Assembly (NCBI GenBank): GCA_900110595.1
Contig: FOEZ01000001.1
Coordinates: 186,001-250,000 of the forward strand
Source of the DNA: Arthrobacter sp. OV608
GTDB taxonomy: Bacteria; Actinomycetota; Actinomycetes; Actinomycetales; Micrococcaceae
DNA length: 64,000 bases
Direction: 5' to 3'
Every line of letters begins with the position of its first letter. The stretch's first letter is position 1. A program made the position numbers and the translations under genes. The notes below the pieces were generated by a model. The model was not told where the DNA came from. It saw only the letters and a list, made by a program, of their open reading frames with translations, and did not search any database. Below, one piece after another: positions 1-8,902 of the stretch.

Positions 1-24
1 CAGCTGCTGGCGGAAATGGCCTGA
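1..24 (+). CDS. possible C-terminal tail of an upstream gene (truncated by window)
   Basis: The first 24 bases read in frame 1 as QLLAEMA followed by TGA, ending 4 nt before the stop codon of the convergent pirin gene. This fits the tail of a plus-strand gene starting outside the window, but seven codons cannot prove it. Confidence 0.3.
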   Translation, partial: QLLAEMA

Positions 25-28
25 CGAA

Positions 29-1042
29 CTACACCGCGCGCTTGCGGGGAGTGAGCCGGACGGCGGGCAGCGGCGGGGCGGGGATCCGGCCTGCCTCGGC
101 GCCGGCATCGGGGCCGTGTCCAGGGACCAGCCCGTAGCGTGCTGCCGCTGCCTTGCCGTTGGACATGGCGGCCTGGGCTTCCCACTCATCCCGGGCCTGC
201 TCCACTTCCTCGTGCGTGCGGCCCACAAAGTTCCACCACATGAGCAGCTCCTCCTGTAAGGGCTCGCCGCCGATCAGGAGGAAACGGGTGTCCGGTGCCG
301 CCTCAATCCTGAGCTCCCGGCGCCCGATGCCCAGGTAGCCCAGCGGTCCCGGCGGGATGTCCTGCCCGTCCACCGCCAGGCCGCCGTCGAGCACCAGGAT
401 GCCGTGCTCAAAATGCTCATTCAGCGGAAGGACGCCGCTGCCCGCACAGGAAACCTCAGCTCCGACAATTGGCGAATACATGGTGGCAGGGGAAATCACC
501 CCGCCCAGTTCCCCCGCCATCACGGTGGCGGTAAAACCCTCACCGGCCAGGGCAGGAAGGTCCCGGTGCTGCTCAAACGCCGGCTGCCGGTGCCGCTGCC
601 CATCAGGAAGGGCCACCCACAGCTGGAGGCCGCGCTGCACCGGCAGTATGCCGTCGGTCGGAAGCACAGCGAATTCCGAATGCGACACCCCATGGCCGGC
701 TGTCATGATGTTCAGCTCACCCGGACGGACCACCACGTCGCTGCCCACGCTGTCCCGGTGCCGGATGGTGCCGGCGAGCGGCCACGTCACCGTCTGCAGC
801 CCTATGTGCGGGTGCGGGAGCACGGACATGGCGGTGCGGTCGGGGCCGAAACTGTCCAGGAAACACCATGCACCGATGGTGGGCAGGCCGCGCTGGGGAA
901 GCGTCCGCTGCACATTCATGGCCCGCACGCCGCCCAGCGGCACTTCGCGCTCCGGCCATAGCTGCAGGCACGGGCCGGAACTCCCTTCCGGGCTCGCCGG
1001 CGGGCAGACTTCCTGCTGGGGGGATACTTCCAAATTGGTCAC
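29..1042 (-). CDS. pirin family protein
   Basis: 337-aa bicupin of the pirin family. Members are cytoplasmic Fe(II)-binding proteins, some with quercetin 2,3-dioxygenase activity and others acting as regulators or redox sensors. The N-terminal cupin has the family metal ligands: H77 and H79 (HPHIG), then H121 and E123 in TAGHGVSHSE, matching the His-His-His-Glu site of human pirin. The C-terminal cupin (about 180-290) carries the typical pirin insertion with LMWWNFVGR near residue 266. The start is a GTG preceded by GGGGA. It is a single-gene unit, convergent with whatever precedes the window and divergent from the osmolyte transporter. Substrate cannot be predicted. Length is slightly above the usual 230-320 aa because of a proline-rich tail. 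Confidence 0.9.
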   Translation of the reverse strand: MTNLEVSPQQEVCPPASPEGSSGPCLQLWPEREVPLGGVRAMNVQRTLPQRGLPTIGAWCFLDSFGPDRTAMSVLPHPHIGLQTVTWPLAGTIRHRDSVGSDVVVRPGELNIMTAGHGVSHSEFAVLPTDGILPVQRGLQLWVALPDGQRHRQPAFEQHRDLPALAGEGFTATVMAGELGGVISPATMYSPIVGAEVSCAGSGVLPLNEHFEHGILVLDGGLAVDGQDIPPGPLGYLGIGRRELRIEAAPDTRFLLIGGEPLQEELLMWWNFVGRTHEEVEQARDEWEAQAAMSNGKAAAARYGLVPGHGPDAGAEAGRIPAPPLPAVRLTPRKRAV

Positions 1043-1292
1043 GTCCCCACTCTAAGCCGGGCGGCCATTCGGCGGTACGCCTGGCCCTCACCCGGCAGCG
1101 GCGCCATCCAAGGTGGCCGCCCATCCGCCGGTGCTGCGGCCCCGAATGATTACAGTAGGGATTCCTTTGCCGGAAATGGGGTGTGATGCAGGTGTTCACC
1201 GGTCCGGTTTGGGCTACCGTAACTATCAGTGTGCTGTGACAAATTTGCGTTGCTTTTTCGAAGCCGTCCAACAGAACAGGTAAGTCCGCACC
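1043..1292. other. intergenic region between pirin and the OpuC operon
   Basis: This 250-nt divergent gap should hold promoters for both flanking units. I see no clear -35/-10 pair. The stretch just before opuCA (about 1190-1290) is locally more AT-rich than its surroundings, which suits an operon promoter. No ORF with plausible coding character is present. Confidence 0.4.
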
Positions 1293-2390
1293 ATGGACCA
1301 GGCCATGATCGAGTTTAAGAGCGTCACCAAGCAGTACCAGGGCGGGCAGCCGGCCGTGGACCAGCTCACCATGTCCATCAGCCCGGGTTCCATCACCGTG
1401 TTTGTGGGGCCCTCCGGCTGCGGGAAAACCACCTCGCTGCGCATGATCAACCGCATGGTCGAACCCACCTCGGGTGTTATCACCGTTGGCGGCAAGGACG
1501 TCACCTCCGTTCCGGCGCCCGAGCTGCGCCGCTCCATGGGATACGTGATGCAGTCCTCTGGACTCCTGCCGCACCGCTCGGTGCTGGACAACATCGCCAC
1601 GGTGCCCAGGCTCAACGGTGTCTCCAAGTCGGAGGCGCGCAAGCGCGCGGCAGAACTGCTCGACGTCGTTGGGCTGGCCAGCGCACTGGGCAAGCGCTAC
1701 CCCTCGCAGCTTTCGGGCGGCCAGCAGCAGCGCGTGGGCGTGGCCCGCGCCCTGGCCGCCGATCCGCCGGTCCTGCTGATGGATGAACCCTTCAGCGCGG
1801 TGGACCCGGTGGTCCGGGACGAACTGCAGCAGGAACTCCTGCGGCTGCAAAAGGACCTGGCCAAAACCATCGTTTTTGTCACCCACGACATCGATGAGGC
1901 CACTGTCCTGGGCGACAAGGTGGCTGTCTTTGCCACCGGCGGAAAGCTGGCGCAATACGCCACGGCCGAGGAGATCCTGCGGGCTCCGGCGAACGATTTC
2001 GTGGCCTCCTTCGTGGGACGGGACCGGGGCTTCCGGCACCTTGGATTCACAGCGTCCGACGGCGTGGCGGTGCACCAGGTGCCCACGGTTGTCCGCTCGC
2101 CGGGTGGCGCATTTGAATCCGAGCCCGGCCGCGGCTGGCAGCTGGTGGTGGATGAGGCCGGGCGTCCGCTGGGGTGGACCGGCCCGGGTTCCGGAACGGG
2201 AATCATTCCCGGTGGGTCGCTTTTCAAGCCGGGCGAGAGCCTGCGCCGCGCACTGGATGCGGCCCTGTCCTCGCCGTCGGGCCTTGGTGTTGCTGTGGAT
2301 TCCGAAGGCAGGGTGCTCGGCGTCGTCAGGGGCGGTGAAGTCCTGGCCCTCATCGAAGAGGCGCGCCAGGTCCGGCAGGCAGCGCTCTGA
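1293..2390 (+). CDS. opuCA: glycine betaine/choline-type ABC transporter ATP-binding protein
   Basis: 365-aa ATPase of the OpuA/OpuC (ProV-like) family, which energises uptake of quaternary-amine osmoprotectants. Walker A GPSGCGKT is at 39-46, the Q-loop glutamine at 87, signature LSGGQQQ at 140-146, Walker B LLMDE at 161-165 and the switch histidine at 198. Residues about 240-365 form the C-terminal extension, with a degenerate CBS-like half (GVAVDSEGRVLGVV) rather than two clean CBS domains. The stop codon overlaps the next ATG by one base, so the operon is translationally coupled. The alternative start at M5 (1305) cannot be excluded. Substrate (betaine, choline, carnitine or ectoine) is inferred from family only. 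Confidence 0.92.
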   Translation: MDQAMIEFKSVTKQYQGGQPAVDQLTMSISPGSITVFVGPSGCGKTTSLRMINRMVEPTSGVITVGGKDVTSVPAPELRRSMGYVMQSSGLLPHRSVLDNIATVPRLNGVSKSEARKRAAELLDVVGLASALGKRYPSQLSGGQQQRVGVARALAADPPVLLMDEPFSAVDPVVRDELQQELLRLQKDLAKTIVFVTHDIDEATVLGDKVAVFATGGKLAQYATAEEILRAPANDFVASFVGRDRGFRHLGFTASDGVAVHQVPTVVRSPGGAFESEPGRGWQLVVDEAGRPLGWTGPGSGTGIIPGGSLFKPGESLRRALDAALSSPSGLGVAVDSEGRVLGVVRGGEVLALIEEARQVRQAAL

Positions 2391-3112
2391 TGGACTGGTT
2401 CCTGGCAAACAGCGGCATGGTCCTGGAACGGGCCGGCCAGCATATGGTGCTCGCCCTGGTGCCTATGGTCCTGGGGCTGGCGATTTCCATTCCGCTGGCG
2501 CAGCTGGCGCGCCGCCACCAGGTGCTCCGCTCGGTGGTGCTCACGGCCTCCTCGCTGCTCTACACCATTCCTTCGCTGGCCCTTTTCATCATCTTGCCCA
2601 CCATCCTTGGCACCCGGATCCTTGATCCCCTCAATGTGGTGGTGGCCCTGACCATTTACGCCGTGGCACTTCTTGTCCGCGCAGCCCTGGACGCCTTCGA
2701 CTCCGTGGATCAGGACGTCAGCCAGGCCGCCGTCGCCATGGGCTACAAACCCCTGGCCCGGTTCCTGCAGGTGGACCTGCCGCTGTCCCTCCCCGTCATG
2801 TTCGCCGGGCTCCGGGTGGTGTCGGTCAGCAACATCTCCCTGGTCAGCGTGGCGGCACTGCTGGGCGTGGGCAATCTGGGCATGCTCTTCACCGATGGCC
2901 TGCAGCGGGACTTTGTGACCGAGGTTGTGGTGGGCATTATTGCCATCCTGGTCCTGGCGCTGCTCATGGACGCCATCCTGGTCCTGCTCGAACGGATCCT
3001 CACCCCGTGGGAGCGGGCCGGGAAGCTGGGCGGCCGGCAGCCGCTGGCGCCGGACGCAACTGATGCAGCCTGGCTGTTGGCCGAGCCAAAGACCGGAGGG
3101 GGGAACGCGTGA
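2390..3112 (+). CDS. opuCB: osmoprotectant ABC transporter permease (first)
   Basis: 240-aa BPD-type inner-membrane permease with about five or six hydrophobic segments from residue 15 to 215. The cytoplasmic EAA loop that docks on the ATPase is visible around 105-130 (SQAAVAMGYKPLARFLQVDL). OpuCB/ProW-like permeases usually run 200-240 aa, so this is full length. It starts within the opuCA stop (TGATG) and ends in a GTGA overlap with the next permease. With the second permease it should form the heterodimeric channel. A short charged C-terminal tail follows the last membrane segment. Confidence 0.92.
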   Translation: MDWFLANSGMVLERAGQHMVLALVPMVLGLAISIPLAQLARRHQVLRSVVLTASSLLYTIPSLALFIILPTILGTRILDPLNVVVALTIYAVALLVRAALDAFDSVDQDVSQAAVAMGYKPLARFLQVDLPLSLPVMFAGLRVVSVSNISLVSVAALLGVGNLGMLFTDGLQRDFVTEVVVGIIAILVLALLMDAILVLLERILTPWERAGKLGGRQPLAPDATDAAWLLAEPKTGGGNA

Positions 3113-3855
3113 GCAACGTCTTCACGGATACCTTCGCCTGGCTGGCGGACCCCCTGCACTGGACCGGCAGCGCCGGCATTCCCGCACGGCTGGCCGAACA
3201 CCTGCAGTACACGGGACTCGTAATGCTGATCGCCTCGGCCATCGCCCTTCCTGTGGGCCTGTATGTGGGCCATACCGGCAGGGGCAGGGTGGCCGTCGTC
3301 GCCATCGCCGGCGCCCTGCGTGCCCTGCCCACGCTCGGCCTGCTGACACTGTTTGTGCTGCTGGCCGGAATTGGGCTGATGCCGCCCATCTGGGCGCTGG
3401 TGATCCTCACCGTACCGCCGCTCCTGGCCGGCACCTACGCCGGGATTTCCAGCGTGGACCGCAACGTGGTGGATGCTGCCCGTGCCATGGGGATGACCGA
3501 ACTGCAGGTCCTGTTCCGGGCTGAACTGCCCAACGCGCTGACGGTGATGTTCGGCGGGTTCCGGACCGGCGTGCTGCAGGTTATCGCCACCGTTTCCGTG
3601 GTGGCGTACATCAACCTGGGTGGCCTGGGCCGCTACCTGTTCGACGGACTGGTCCTCAGCGACTTCCCGCGGATGCTGGGAGGCTCACTGCTCATCGCCG
3701 TCCTGGCCATCGCCGTGGACCTTGTCCTGTCCCTGTTCCAGAGAGTGGTCCTGACACCAGGGCCCTCACAGCAGTCCCACCGCGGCCACCAGGCCCCGGT
3801 TGATCGCTCAGACCCCGTCCTGGCGGAGGCTGTGGCACAAGGAGGTAAATCATGA
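3109..3855 (+). CDS. opuCD: osmoprotectant ABC transporter permease (second)
   Basis: 248-aa BPD permease paralogous to the preceding one and its likely heterodimer partner. The EAA loop reads VVDAARAMGMTELQVLFRAE around residues 121-140. It starts at a GTG that overlaps the upstream TGA by 4 nt, and its own TGA overlaps the binding-protein ATG by 4 nt (ATGA), so all four genes are tightly coupled. The last 30 residues are hydrophilic and QSHRGHQ-rich. Confidence 0.92.
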   Translation: MSNVFTDTFAWLADPLHWTGSAGIPARLAEHLQYTGLVMLIASAIALPVGLYVGHTGRGRVAVVAIAGALRALPTLGLLTLFVLLAGIGLMPPIWALVILTVPPLLAGTYAGISSVDRNVVDAARAMGMTELQVLFRAELPNALTVMFGGFRTGVLQVIATVSVVAYINLGGLGRYLFDGLVLSDFPRMLGGSLLIAVLAIAVDLVLSLFQRVVLTPGPSQQSHRGHQAPVDRSDPVLAEAVAQGGKS

Positions 3856-4814
3856 AAGAAAGCCGACCACAAGGCCTTGGCAGGCGCACATTCGGCGGGC
3901 TGGCTGCCGGACTTGGCCTGGCCGTGGTGCTCTCCGCCTGCGGCGGATCTTCCGATCCTCTCAGCAACGCCCCGGCCAGCAGCGGCACTGCGTCCGGGGG
4001 CGCCACCTCACTGGTGATCGGTTCCGCAGACTTCCCCGAAAGCCAGATCATCGCCGAACTGTACGCCGGGGCATTGAACGCCGGCGGTGTCACGGCCACC
4101 ACCAAGCCGAACATCGGGTCCCGGGAGGTGTACTTCAAGGCCGTCCAGGACGGTTCGGTGGACGTGGTTCCGGACTACACCGGCAACCTCCTGCTGCACG
4201 TGGACAAGGAAGCCACTGAAGTATCTGCGGACGAGATCGCCAAGGCCCTGCCGGGCAAGCTGCCCAACGGCCTGTCCGTCCTTGACGCAGCCAAGGCCGA
4301 AGACAAGGACGCCATGGTGGTCACCAAGGCGACGGCCGAGAAGTACCAGCTGAAGTCCATCGAGGACCTGGCGAAGGTTTGCAGCGAGATCGTGGTGGGC
4401 GCCCCTGCCACGTTCGCCGAGCGCGCCTACGGCCTGCCCGGGCTGAAGAAGAACTACAACTGCGAGCCCAAGAAGCTCGAGCCGTTCAGCGACGGCGGCG
4501 GTCCGGTGACGCTGAAGGCCCTGTTGGAGGACCAGGTACAGGTGGCCGACATCTACACCACCACCCCCTCCATCGCCGACAACGACCTTGTGGTCCTGGA
4601 GGACCCGGAGAACAACTTCATCGCCCAGCAGGTCGTCCCGCTGTACAACAAAGCCAAGATGACGGACAAGGCGAAGGACGCGATCAACTCGGTGTCCAGG
4701 ATCCTCACCACCGATGACCTGATCAACCTCAACCGGGCCGTCAGCGGCAGCCAGAAACAGGGCGCCAAGGAAGCGGCTGAAGCCTGGCTCAAGGACAAGG
4801 GCATCGTCAAGTAG
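3852..4814 (+). CDS. opuCC: osmoprotectant ABC transporter substrate-binding lipoprotein
   Basis: 320-aa OpuAC-type binding protein. The N-terminus is a lipoprotein signal with RR at 11-12, a hydrophobic stretch, then lipobox LSAC with the acylated Cys at 30, so the mature protein sits on the outer face of the membrane. The mature region has the cluster-F features SADFPESQIIAELYA, NIGSREVYFKAVQ and DVVPDYTGNLLL, typical of quaternary-amine binders. An AAGGAGG ribosome-binding site lies within the end of opuCD. A strong terminator follows at once, so this closes the operon. Confidence 0.93.
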   Translation: MKESRPQGLGRRTFGGLAAGLGLAVVLSACGGSSDPLSNAPASSGTASGGATSLVIGSADFPESQIIAELYAGALNAGGVTATTKPNIGSREVYFKAVQDGSVDVVPDYTGNLLLHVDKEATEVSADEIAKALPGKLPNGLSVLDAAKAEDKDAMVVTKATAEKYQLKSIEDLAKVCSEIVVGAPATFAERAYGLPGLKKNYNCEPKKLEPFSDGGGPVTLKALLEDQVQVADIYTTTPSIADNDLVVLEDPENNFIAQQVVPLYNKAKMTDKAKDAINSVSRILTTDDLINLNRAVSGSQKQGAKEAAEAWLKDKGIVK

Positions 4815-4838
4815 GAAGCAACGCCTGCTTGTGCCCCT

Positions 4839-4896
4839 ACGACGGCGGCTGACGGACTTCGCGAGTCCGGCAGCCGCCGTCGTACTTTCTTTTTAG
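4839..4896 (+). terminator. rho-independent terminator of the opuC operon
   Basis: Thirteen-base arms at 4839-4851 and 4871-4883 pair perfectly. An inner CGGACT/AGTCCG stem encloses TCGCG. A T-rich tail (TACTTTCTTTTT) follows. Confidence 0.93.
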
Positions 4897-4989
4897 CGCG
4901 TGCCGCTAGCGCATTGCGCCGGACGCGCCACCGGCGTGTGTGGCTGAGGTCTCACTGGAAGTACATCCCTGCTGTGGCATATTTGAGGA

Positions 4990-6210
4990 ATGGCAGAATT
5001 CAAGCAGTCCACGAAGCTTCACAACGTCCTTTACGACATCCGTGGACCGATTCTCCAGGCCGCCCAGCAGATGGAGGCGGAGGGCCACAGAATCCTCAAG
5101 CTGAACATCGGCAACCCCGCACCCTTCGGCTTCGAAGCGCCGGATGCCATCCTCGTGGACATGATCCGCCACCTCCCGCACGCCCAGGGTTACAGCGACT
5201 CCCGGGGCATTTTCTCCGCGCGCACCGCTGTCTCGCAGTACTACCAGACCCGCGGGATCCAGAACATCCACGTCGACGACATCTACCTGGGCAACGGGGT
5301 GAGCGAACTCATCACCATGTCCCTGATGGCCCTCCTGGATGACGGCGACGAAGTCCTCATCCCCACGCCGGACTACCCGCTGTGGACGGCATCAGTGGCG
5401 CTCGCCAGCGGCAAGCCCGTGCACTACCTCTGCGACGAGGAATCCGGCTGGCAGCCTGACCTTGAGGACATGGAAGCCAAGATCACCCCGCGCACCAAGG
5501 GGATTGTGGTCATCAACCCGAACAACCCCACCGGCGCGGTTTACCCCGAAGAGACGCTGCGGAAGATCGTGGCTTTGGCCGAGAAGCACGGCCTGGTCAT
5601 CTTCGCCGACGAAATCTACGAAAAGATCCTCTACGAGGACGCCGTGCACGTGAACCTGGCCGGTCTGACCGGGGACCACGTCCTCTGCCTCACCTTCAGC
5701 GGCCTGTCCAAGGCGTACCGGGTGTGCGGCTACCGCGCCGGCTGGATGGCGATCTCCGGTCCCAAAAAGGACGCGGCAGACTATCTGGAAGGCATCAGCC
5801 TGCTGGCAAACATGCGCCTGTGTGCCAATGTCCCAGCCCAGCATGCCATCCAGACGGCGCTTGGCGGCTACCAGAGCATCAACGATCTGATCCTGCCCGG
5901 CGGACGGTTGCTGGAGCAGCGCAATAAGGCCTACGACATGCTCAACGCCATTCCGGGTGTCAGCACCCAGCAGGCCAGGGGCGCCCTCTACCTCTTCCCC
6001 CGGCTGGACCCGGAGGTCTACCACATTAGGGACGACGAGAAGTTTGTCCTCGACCTCCTTCGGGAGCAGAAGATCCTCGTCTCTCACGGCCGGGCCTTCA
6101 ACTGGGTGCGCCCGGACCACTTCCGCATGGTCACCCTGCCCAACGTCAAGGACATTGAAGAGGCCGTGGGGCGGATGGGGGACTTCCTAAGCAGGTATCA
6201 GGGGAACTAG
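4990..6210 (+). CDS. alaA: pyridoxal-phosphate aminotransferase, AlaA-like
   Basis: 406-aa class I/II fold-type-I aminotransferase. It closely resembles bacterial AlaA alanine transaminases, which make alanine from pyruvate and glutamate. The N-terminal LYDIRGPILQAA segment is characteristic of that subgroup. PLP contacts visible: NPNNPTG at 176-182, D207 in FADEIYEK, and the Schiff-base lysine K241 in FSGLSKAYR, followed by R250/GW. Length matches E. coli AlaA (405 aa). It stands alone after the opuC terminator. A hairpin precedes the next gene, so read-through to ppk2 is possible but uncertain. Alanine specificity is a family inference. Confidence 0.88.
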   Translation: MAEFKQSTKLHNVLYDIRGPILQAAQQMEAEGHRILKLNIGNPAPFGFEAPDAILVDMIRHLPHAQGYSDSRGIFSARTAVSQYYQTRGIQNIHVDDIYLGNGVSELITMSLMALLDDGDEVLIPTPDYPLWTASVALASGKPVHYLCDEESGWQPDLEDMEAKITPRTKGIVVINPNNPTGAVYPEETLRKIVALAEKHGLVIFADEIYEKILYEDAVHVNLAGLTGDHVLCLTFSGLSKAYRVCGYRAGWMAISGPKKDAADYLEGISLLANMRLCANVPAQHAIQTALGGYQSINDLILPGGRLLEQRNKAYDMLNAIPGVSTQQARGALYLFPRLDPEVYHIRDDEKFVLDLLREQKILVSHGRAFNWVRPDHFRMVTLPNVKDIEEAVGRMGDFLSRYQGN

Positions 6211-6215
6211 CCTGT

Positions 6216-6244
6216 GGTTCACGGGCGCTTCGGACCCGTGAACC
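6216..6244 (+). terminator. hairpin between alaA and the PPK2 gene
   Basis: GGTTCACGGG at 6216-6225 pairs perfectly with CCCGTGAACC at 6235-6244 around a 9-nt loop. There is no T-run after it (TTCGCGG follows), so it may be an attenuator, an RNA-stability element or a weak terminator. Confidence 0.5.
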
Positions 6245-6263
6245 TTCGCGGAAAGGATTCCCC

Positions 6264-7118
6264 ATGGCCGGCGTCGTCCAGTTCGATCAGCACCCCTCCG
6301 AGACCCTTCGGGCCGGGGAGGGGTTTTCGCTCGCCGACGTGGATCCGGACTCCACCCCCGGCTACAGGGGCGGCAAACAGGACGGCAAGGCGCTCCTGGC
6401 TGACCTGGACGATGAGCTGACCGAGCTGCAGGAAAAGCTTTTCGCAGAGTCCCGTTTCGGCGGCCGCAAGCGGATCCTGCTGATCCTGCAGGCCATGGAT
6501 ACTGCGGGCAAGGGCGGAATCGTCAACCACGTCATGGCGGCCATGGACCCGCAGGGGGTGCAGTTCAAGGCGTTCAAGGCGCCCACAGACCAGGAAAAGT
6601 CCTACGACTTCCTGTGGCGCATCGAGAAGGAAGTGCCGGCCGCCGGTATGGTGGGCGTTTTTGACCGTTCCCATTATGAAGACGTCCTGATTCACCGCGT
6701 TCATGGCTGGGCCACGCCGGATGAGATCAAACGCCGGTACGTGGCCATCAACGAGTTCGAGGCACGGCTGACGGACTCGGGCACCAAGGTGGTCAAGGTG
6801 ATGCTGCACATCAGCGGGGACGAGCAGAAGGCAAGGCTGCTGGCCAGGCTGGACAACCCCGCCAAACACTGGAAATACAACCGTGGCGACCTCGATGAAC
6901 GGGCCCTCTGGCAGGACTACATGGATGCCTACCAGGCCGCCATCGACGCGACGAGCACCCCGGACGCACCTTGGCATGTGGTCCCGGCCAACAAGAAGTG
7001 GTACGCGCGCATCGCCGTCCAGCAGCTACTGCTGGGAGCGCTGTCCGGCTTGAACCTTGAGTGGCCCAAGGCGGAGTTCGACGTCGACACCGAGCGGGAG
7101 CTGATCCTTCAGTCCTGA
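6264..7118 (+). CDS. polyphosphate kinase 2 family (PPK2) nucleotide phosphotransferase
   Basis: 284-aa single-domain PPK2 protein. These enzymes move phosphate between polyphosphate and nucleoside mono- or diphosphates. The P-loop variant MDTAGKGG is at 78-85 and the Walker B-like lid motif FDRSHYED at 133-140, followed by the basic YNRGDLDERALW stretch. The AGKGG/RSHYED set and 284-aa length resemble the Arthrobacter PPK2 class III type that can phosphorylate both AMP and ADP, but class cannot be settled by eye. An AAAGGA site sits 9 nt before the ATG. It is convergent with xseB. Confidence 0.88.
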   Translation: MAGVVQFDQHPSETLRAGEGFSLADVDPDSTPGYRGGKQDGKALLADLDDELTELQEKLFAESRFGGRKRILLILQAMDTAGKGGIVNHVMAAMDPQGVQFKAFKAPTDQEKSYDFLWRIEKEVPAAGMVGVFDRSHYEDVLIHRVHGWATPDEIKRRYVAINEFEARLTDSGTKVVKVMLHISGDEQKARLLARLDNPAKHWKYNRGDLDERALWQDYMDAYQAAIDATSTPDAPWHVVPANKKWYARIAVQQLLLGALSGLNLEWPKAEFDVDTERELILQS

Positions 7119-7170
7119 CGTTTGGACCGGCCAGCTGGCCTTCCATCCGCTGGCGGTACTTTGGCTGGCG

Positions 7171-7389
7171 CTACATTGGCTGGTCGCGGGCGGCCGCCAG
7201 CCGCTTTCGTGCACCCTCCAGCCATTCCTCGCAGCGCGCGGCCAGCGCCTCGCCCCGCTCCCAGAGTGCAAGGGATTCCTCCAGGCTTGCACCTCCCGCT
7301 TCCAGCCTGCCCACCACAGCGATGAGCTGCTCACGGGCTTCCTCATAGCTCAGCGCTGCGACGTCGTTTCCTGGCGTGGGTTCAGTCAT
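7171..7389 (-). CDS. xseB: exodeoxyribonuclease VII small subunit
   Basis: 72-aa XseB. Helical-hairpin small subunit that binds XseA in multiple copies; the holoenzyme degrades single-stranded DNA to oligonucleotides. The family core [20 protein letters not shown] followed by [19 protein letters not shown] is clear. I chose ATG 7389 (MTEPTPG) because upstream residues are out-of-family and the start lies inside the end of xseA (8-nt overlap), the usual coupled arrangement. It is second in the xseA-xseB operon. Confidence 0.92.
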   Translation of the reverse strand: MTEPTPGNDVAALSYEEAREQLIAVVGRLEAGGASLEESLALWERGEALAARCEEWLEGARKRLAAARDQPM

Positions 7390-8740
7390 TGGGTTCTCCG
7401 GTTTCGGGTTGGGGCTGATGAAGTGTTCCCACGGACTCAAGCGTCCCCGTGGACGCCGCGCCGAAGCGGCCTTCCGCCACACGCACGGACAACTGTGTTC
7501 CCGCCGGCGCCTCCGCCGGCCGGCGCACCACGGCGTGCCCCGCATTGCTGCGGCCGGCCGCCTGCGGGTTGGCGAGTTCGACGACGGCGTACCCCCGGTC
7601 GAGTGTTTTCTGCGGCGAGAGGGCGCGCACCTGGGCTTTCAGGTGTTCCAGCTGGTCCGCGGCACGGACCACGGTGGAACTCACCGCGGCGGAGGACCTG
7701 CGCAGGAGCCGTTCAATCTCTTCGGAACGATCCGTTACCAGGCGTTCGGGAGCTGCCAGCACCGGCCGAGAGTGCAACGACGCCAGGCGGTCGGCTTCCC
7801 GGTCCACCAGGCGCTCCATGCACCGGCGCAGCTGTTCCCTGGCCTGGCGCACCCCGGCCAGCTCTTCCGAAACCTCCGGCACGATCCGCTTGGCCGCGTC
7901 CGTGGGGGTGGACGCGCGAAGGTCGGCGACGTCGTCGAGGAGCGGCCGGTCCGCTTCATGGCCGATGGCGCTCACGACTGGAGTGGCGGCAGCAGCCACG
8001 GCGCGGACCAGTTCCTCGCTGTTGAACGGCAGGAGGTCTTCGAGTGCGCCTCCGCCACGGGCGATGACAATAACGTCCACTTCCGGGCGGCCGTCCAGGT
8101 CACGGAGTGCACGGATCACCTGGGCCACCGCAGTGTTGCCTTGGACGGCCACCTCCCGGATCTCGAATTCCACGGCGGGCCAGCGCAGGGCGGCGTTCCG
8201 GAGAATGTCCTTCTTCGCATCCGAGTCCCTGCCGGTGATCAAACCGATTCGGTGCGGCAGCAGGGGGAGCGGCTTCTTGCGGGAGTCGGCGAAAAGACCT
8301 TCGGCGGAGAGCGCCTGGCGGAGCCGCTCGATCCGGGCCAGGAGATCACCCAGGCCCACCGGCCGGATATCCCGGACCAGCATGTTGAGCCGGCCGGTCT
8401 TCAGCCAGAACTCAGGCTTCAGCAGGGCCACCACCCGGGACCCGCGCTCCAGGGGCAGGTTCTGGCGCTCCAGCACCTTGGTCCAGACGGAAGCGGGGAG
8501 GGAAACTTCGGCATCGACATCGCGCAGGGTGAGGTAGGCGTTGGTGCCGCGCCGGTTCAGTTCAATAACCTGCCCTTCCACCCAGGCTGACGGCGTGCGG
8601 TCGATGTGGGCTTTCAGTTTCTGCGACAGCAACTGGAGGGGCCAGGGGTTGTCCGGGCTGGTTTCCGCTGCAGTGGCCGGAAGGGTGGTGGGACCGGACA
8701 CTTGCGGACCGGGCACCGGAAGCGAGGCCTGTTCAGACAT
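7382..8740 (-). CDS. xseA: exodeoxyribonuclease VII large subunit
   Basis: 452-aa catalytic subunit of exonuclease VII. An N-terminal OB-fold (about 32-130) is followed by the nuclease core with [14 protein letters not shown] (166-179), [16 protein letters not shown] (227-242) and the conserved [18 protein letters not shown] region (260-277). A coiled-coil region (about 290-390) is the usual XseB-binding stalk. About 25 poorly conserved residues precede the OB-fold. The start at 8740 has an AAGGGGG site. It is divergent from a membrane protein gene, with the 162-nt gap presumably holding both promoters. Confidence 0.95.
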   Translation of the reverse strand: MSEQASLPVPGPQVSGPTTLPATAAETSPDNPWPLQLLSQKLKAHIDRTPSAWVEGQVIELNRRGTNAYLTLRDVDAEVSLPASVWTKVLERQNLPLERGSRVVALLKPEFWLKTGRLNMLVRDIRPVGLGDLLARIERLRQALSAEGLFADSRKKPLPLLPHRIGLITGRDSDAKKDILRNAALRWPAVEFEIREVAVQGNTAVAQVIRALRDLDGRPEVDVIVIARGGGALEDLLPFNSEELVRAVAAAATPVVSAIGHEADRPLLDDVADLRASTPTDAAKRIVPEVSEELAGVRQAREQLRRCMERLVDREADRLASLHSRPVLAAPERLVTDRSEEIERLLRRSSAAVSSTVVRAADQLEHLKAQVRALSPQKTLDRGYAVVELANPQAAGRSNAGHAVVRRPAEAPAGTQLSVRVAEGRFGAASTGTLESVGTLHQPQPETGEPND

Positions 8741-8864
8741 GCGGACCCCCTTGCGGGGCTGGAGCTGAGGGCATGGGGTCCTTCGTCTGTTGTGCGGCGG
8801 TCATTCAACCATATCCATAAGCTCTACCATCCGGGACTGACAGTGTCCGGCCACCCGGCCCGCC

Positions 8865-8896
8865 TAGGATGGGTTGACCGCCATCGACCCGAAGGA
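8865..8896 (+). promoter_or_regulatory. candidate -10 box and RBS for the membrane protein gene
   Basis: TAGGAT at 8865-8870 is a plausible -10, with transcription starting near 8877. GAAGGA at 8891-8896 sits 6 nt before the GTG at 8903 and decides the start. No good -35 is seen. Confidence 0.4.
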
Positions 8897-8902
8897 TCTG
8901 CT

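Noticed and set aside
717..2408. 563-codon minus-strand frame spanning pirin and opuCA
   Set aside because: Covers two well-supported genes, lacks any domain and runs through the intergenic promoter region.
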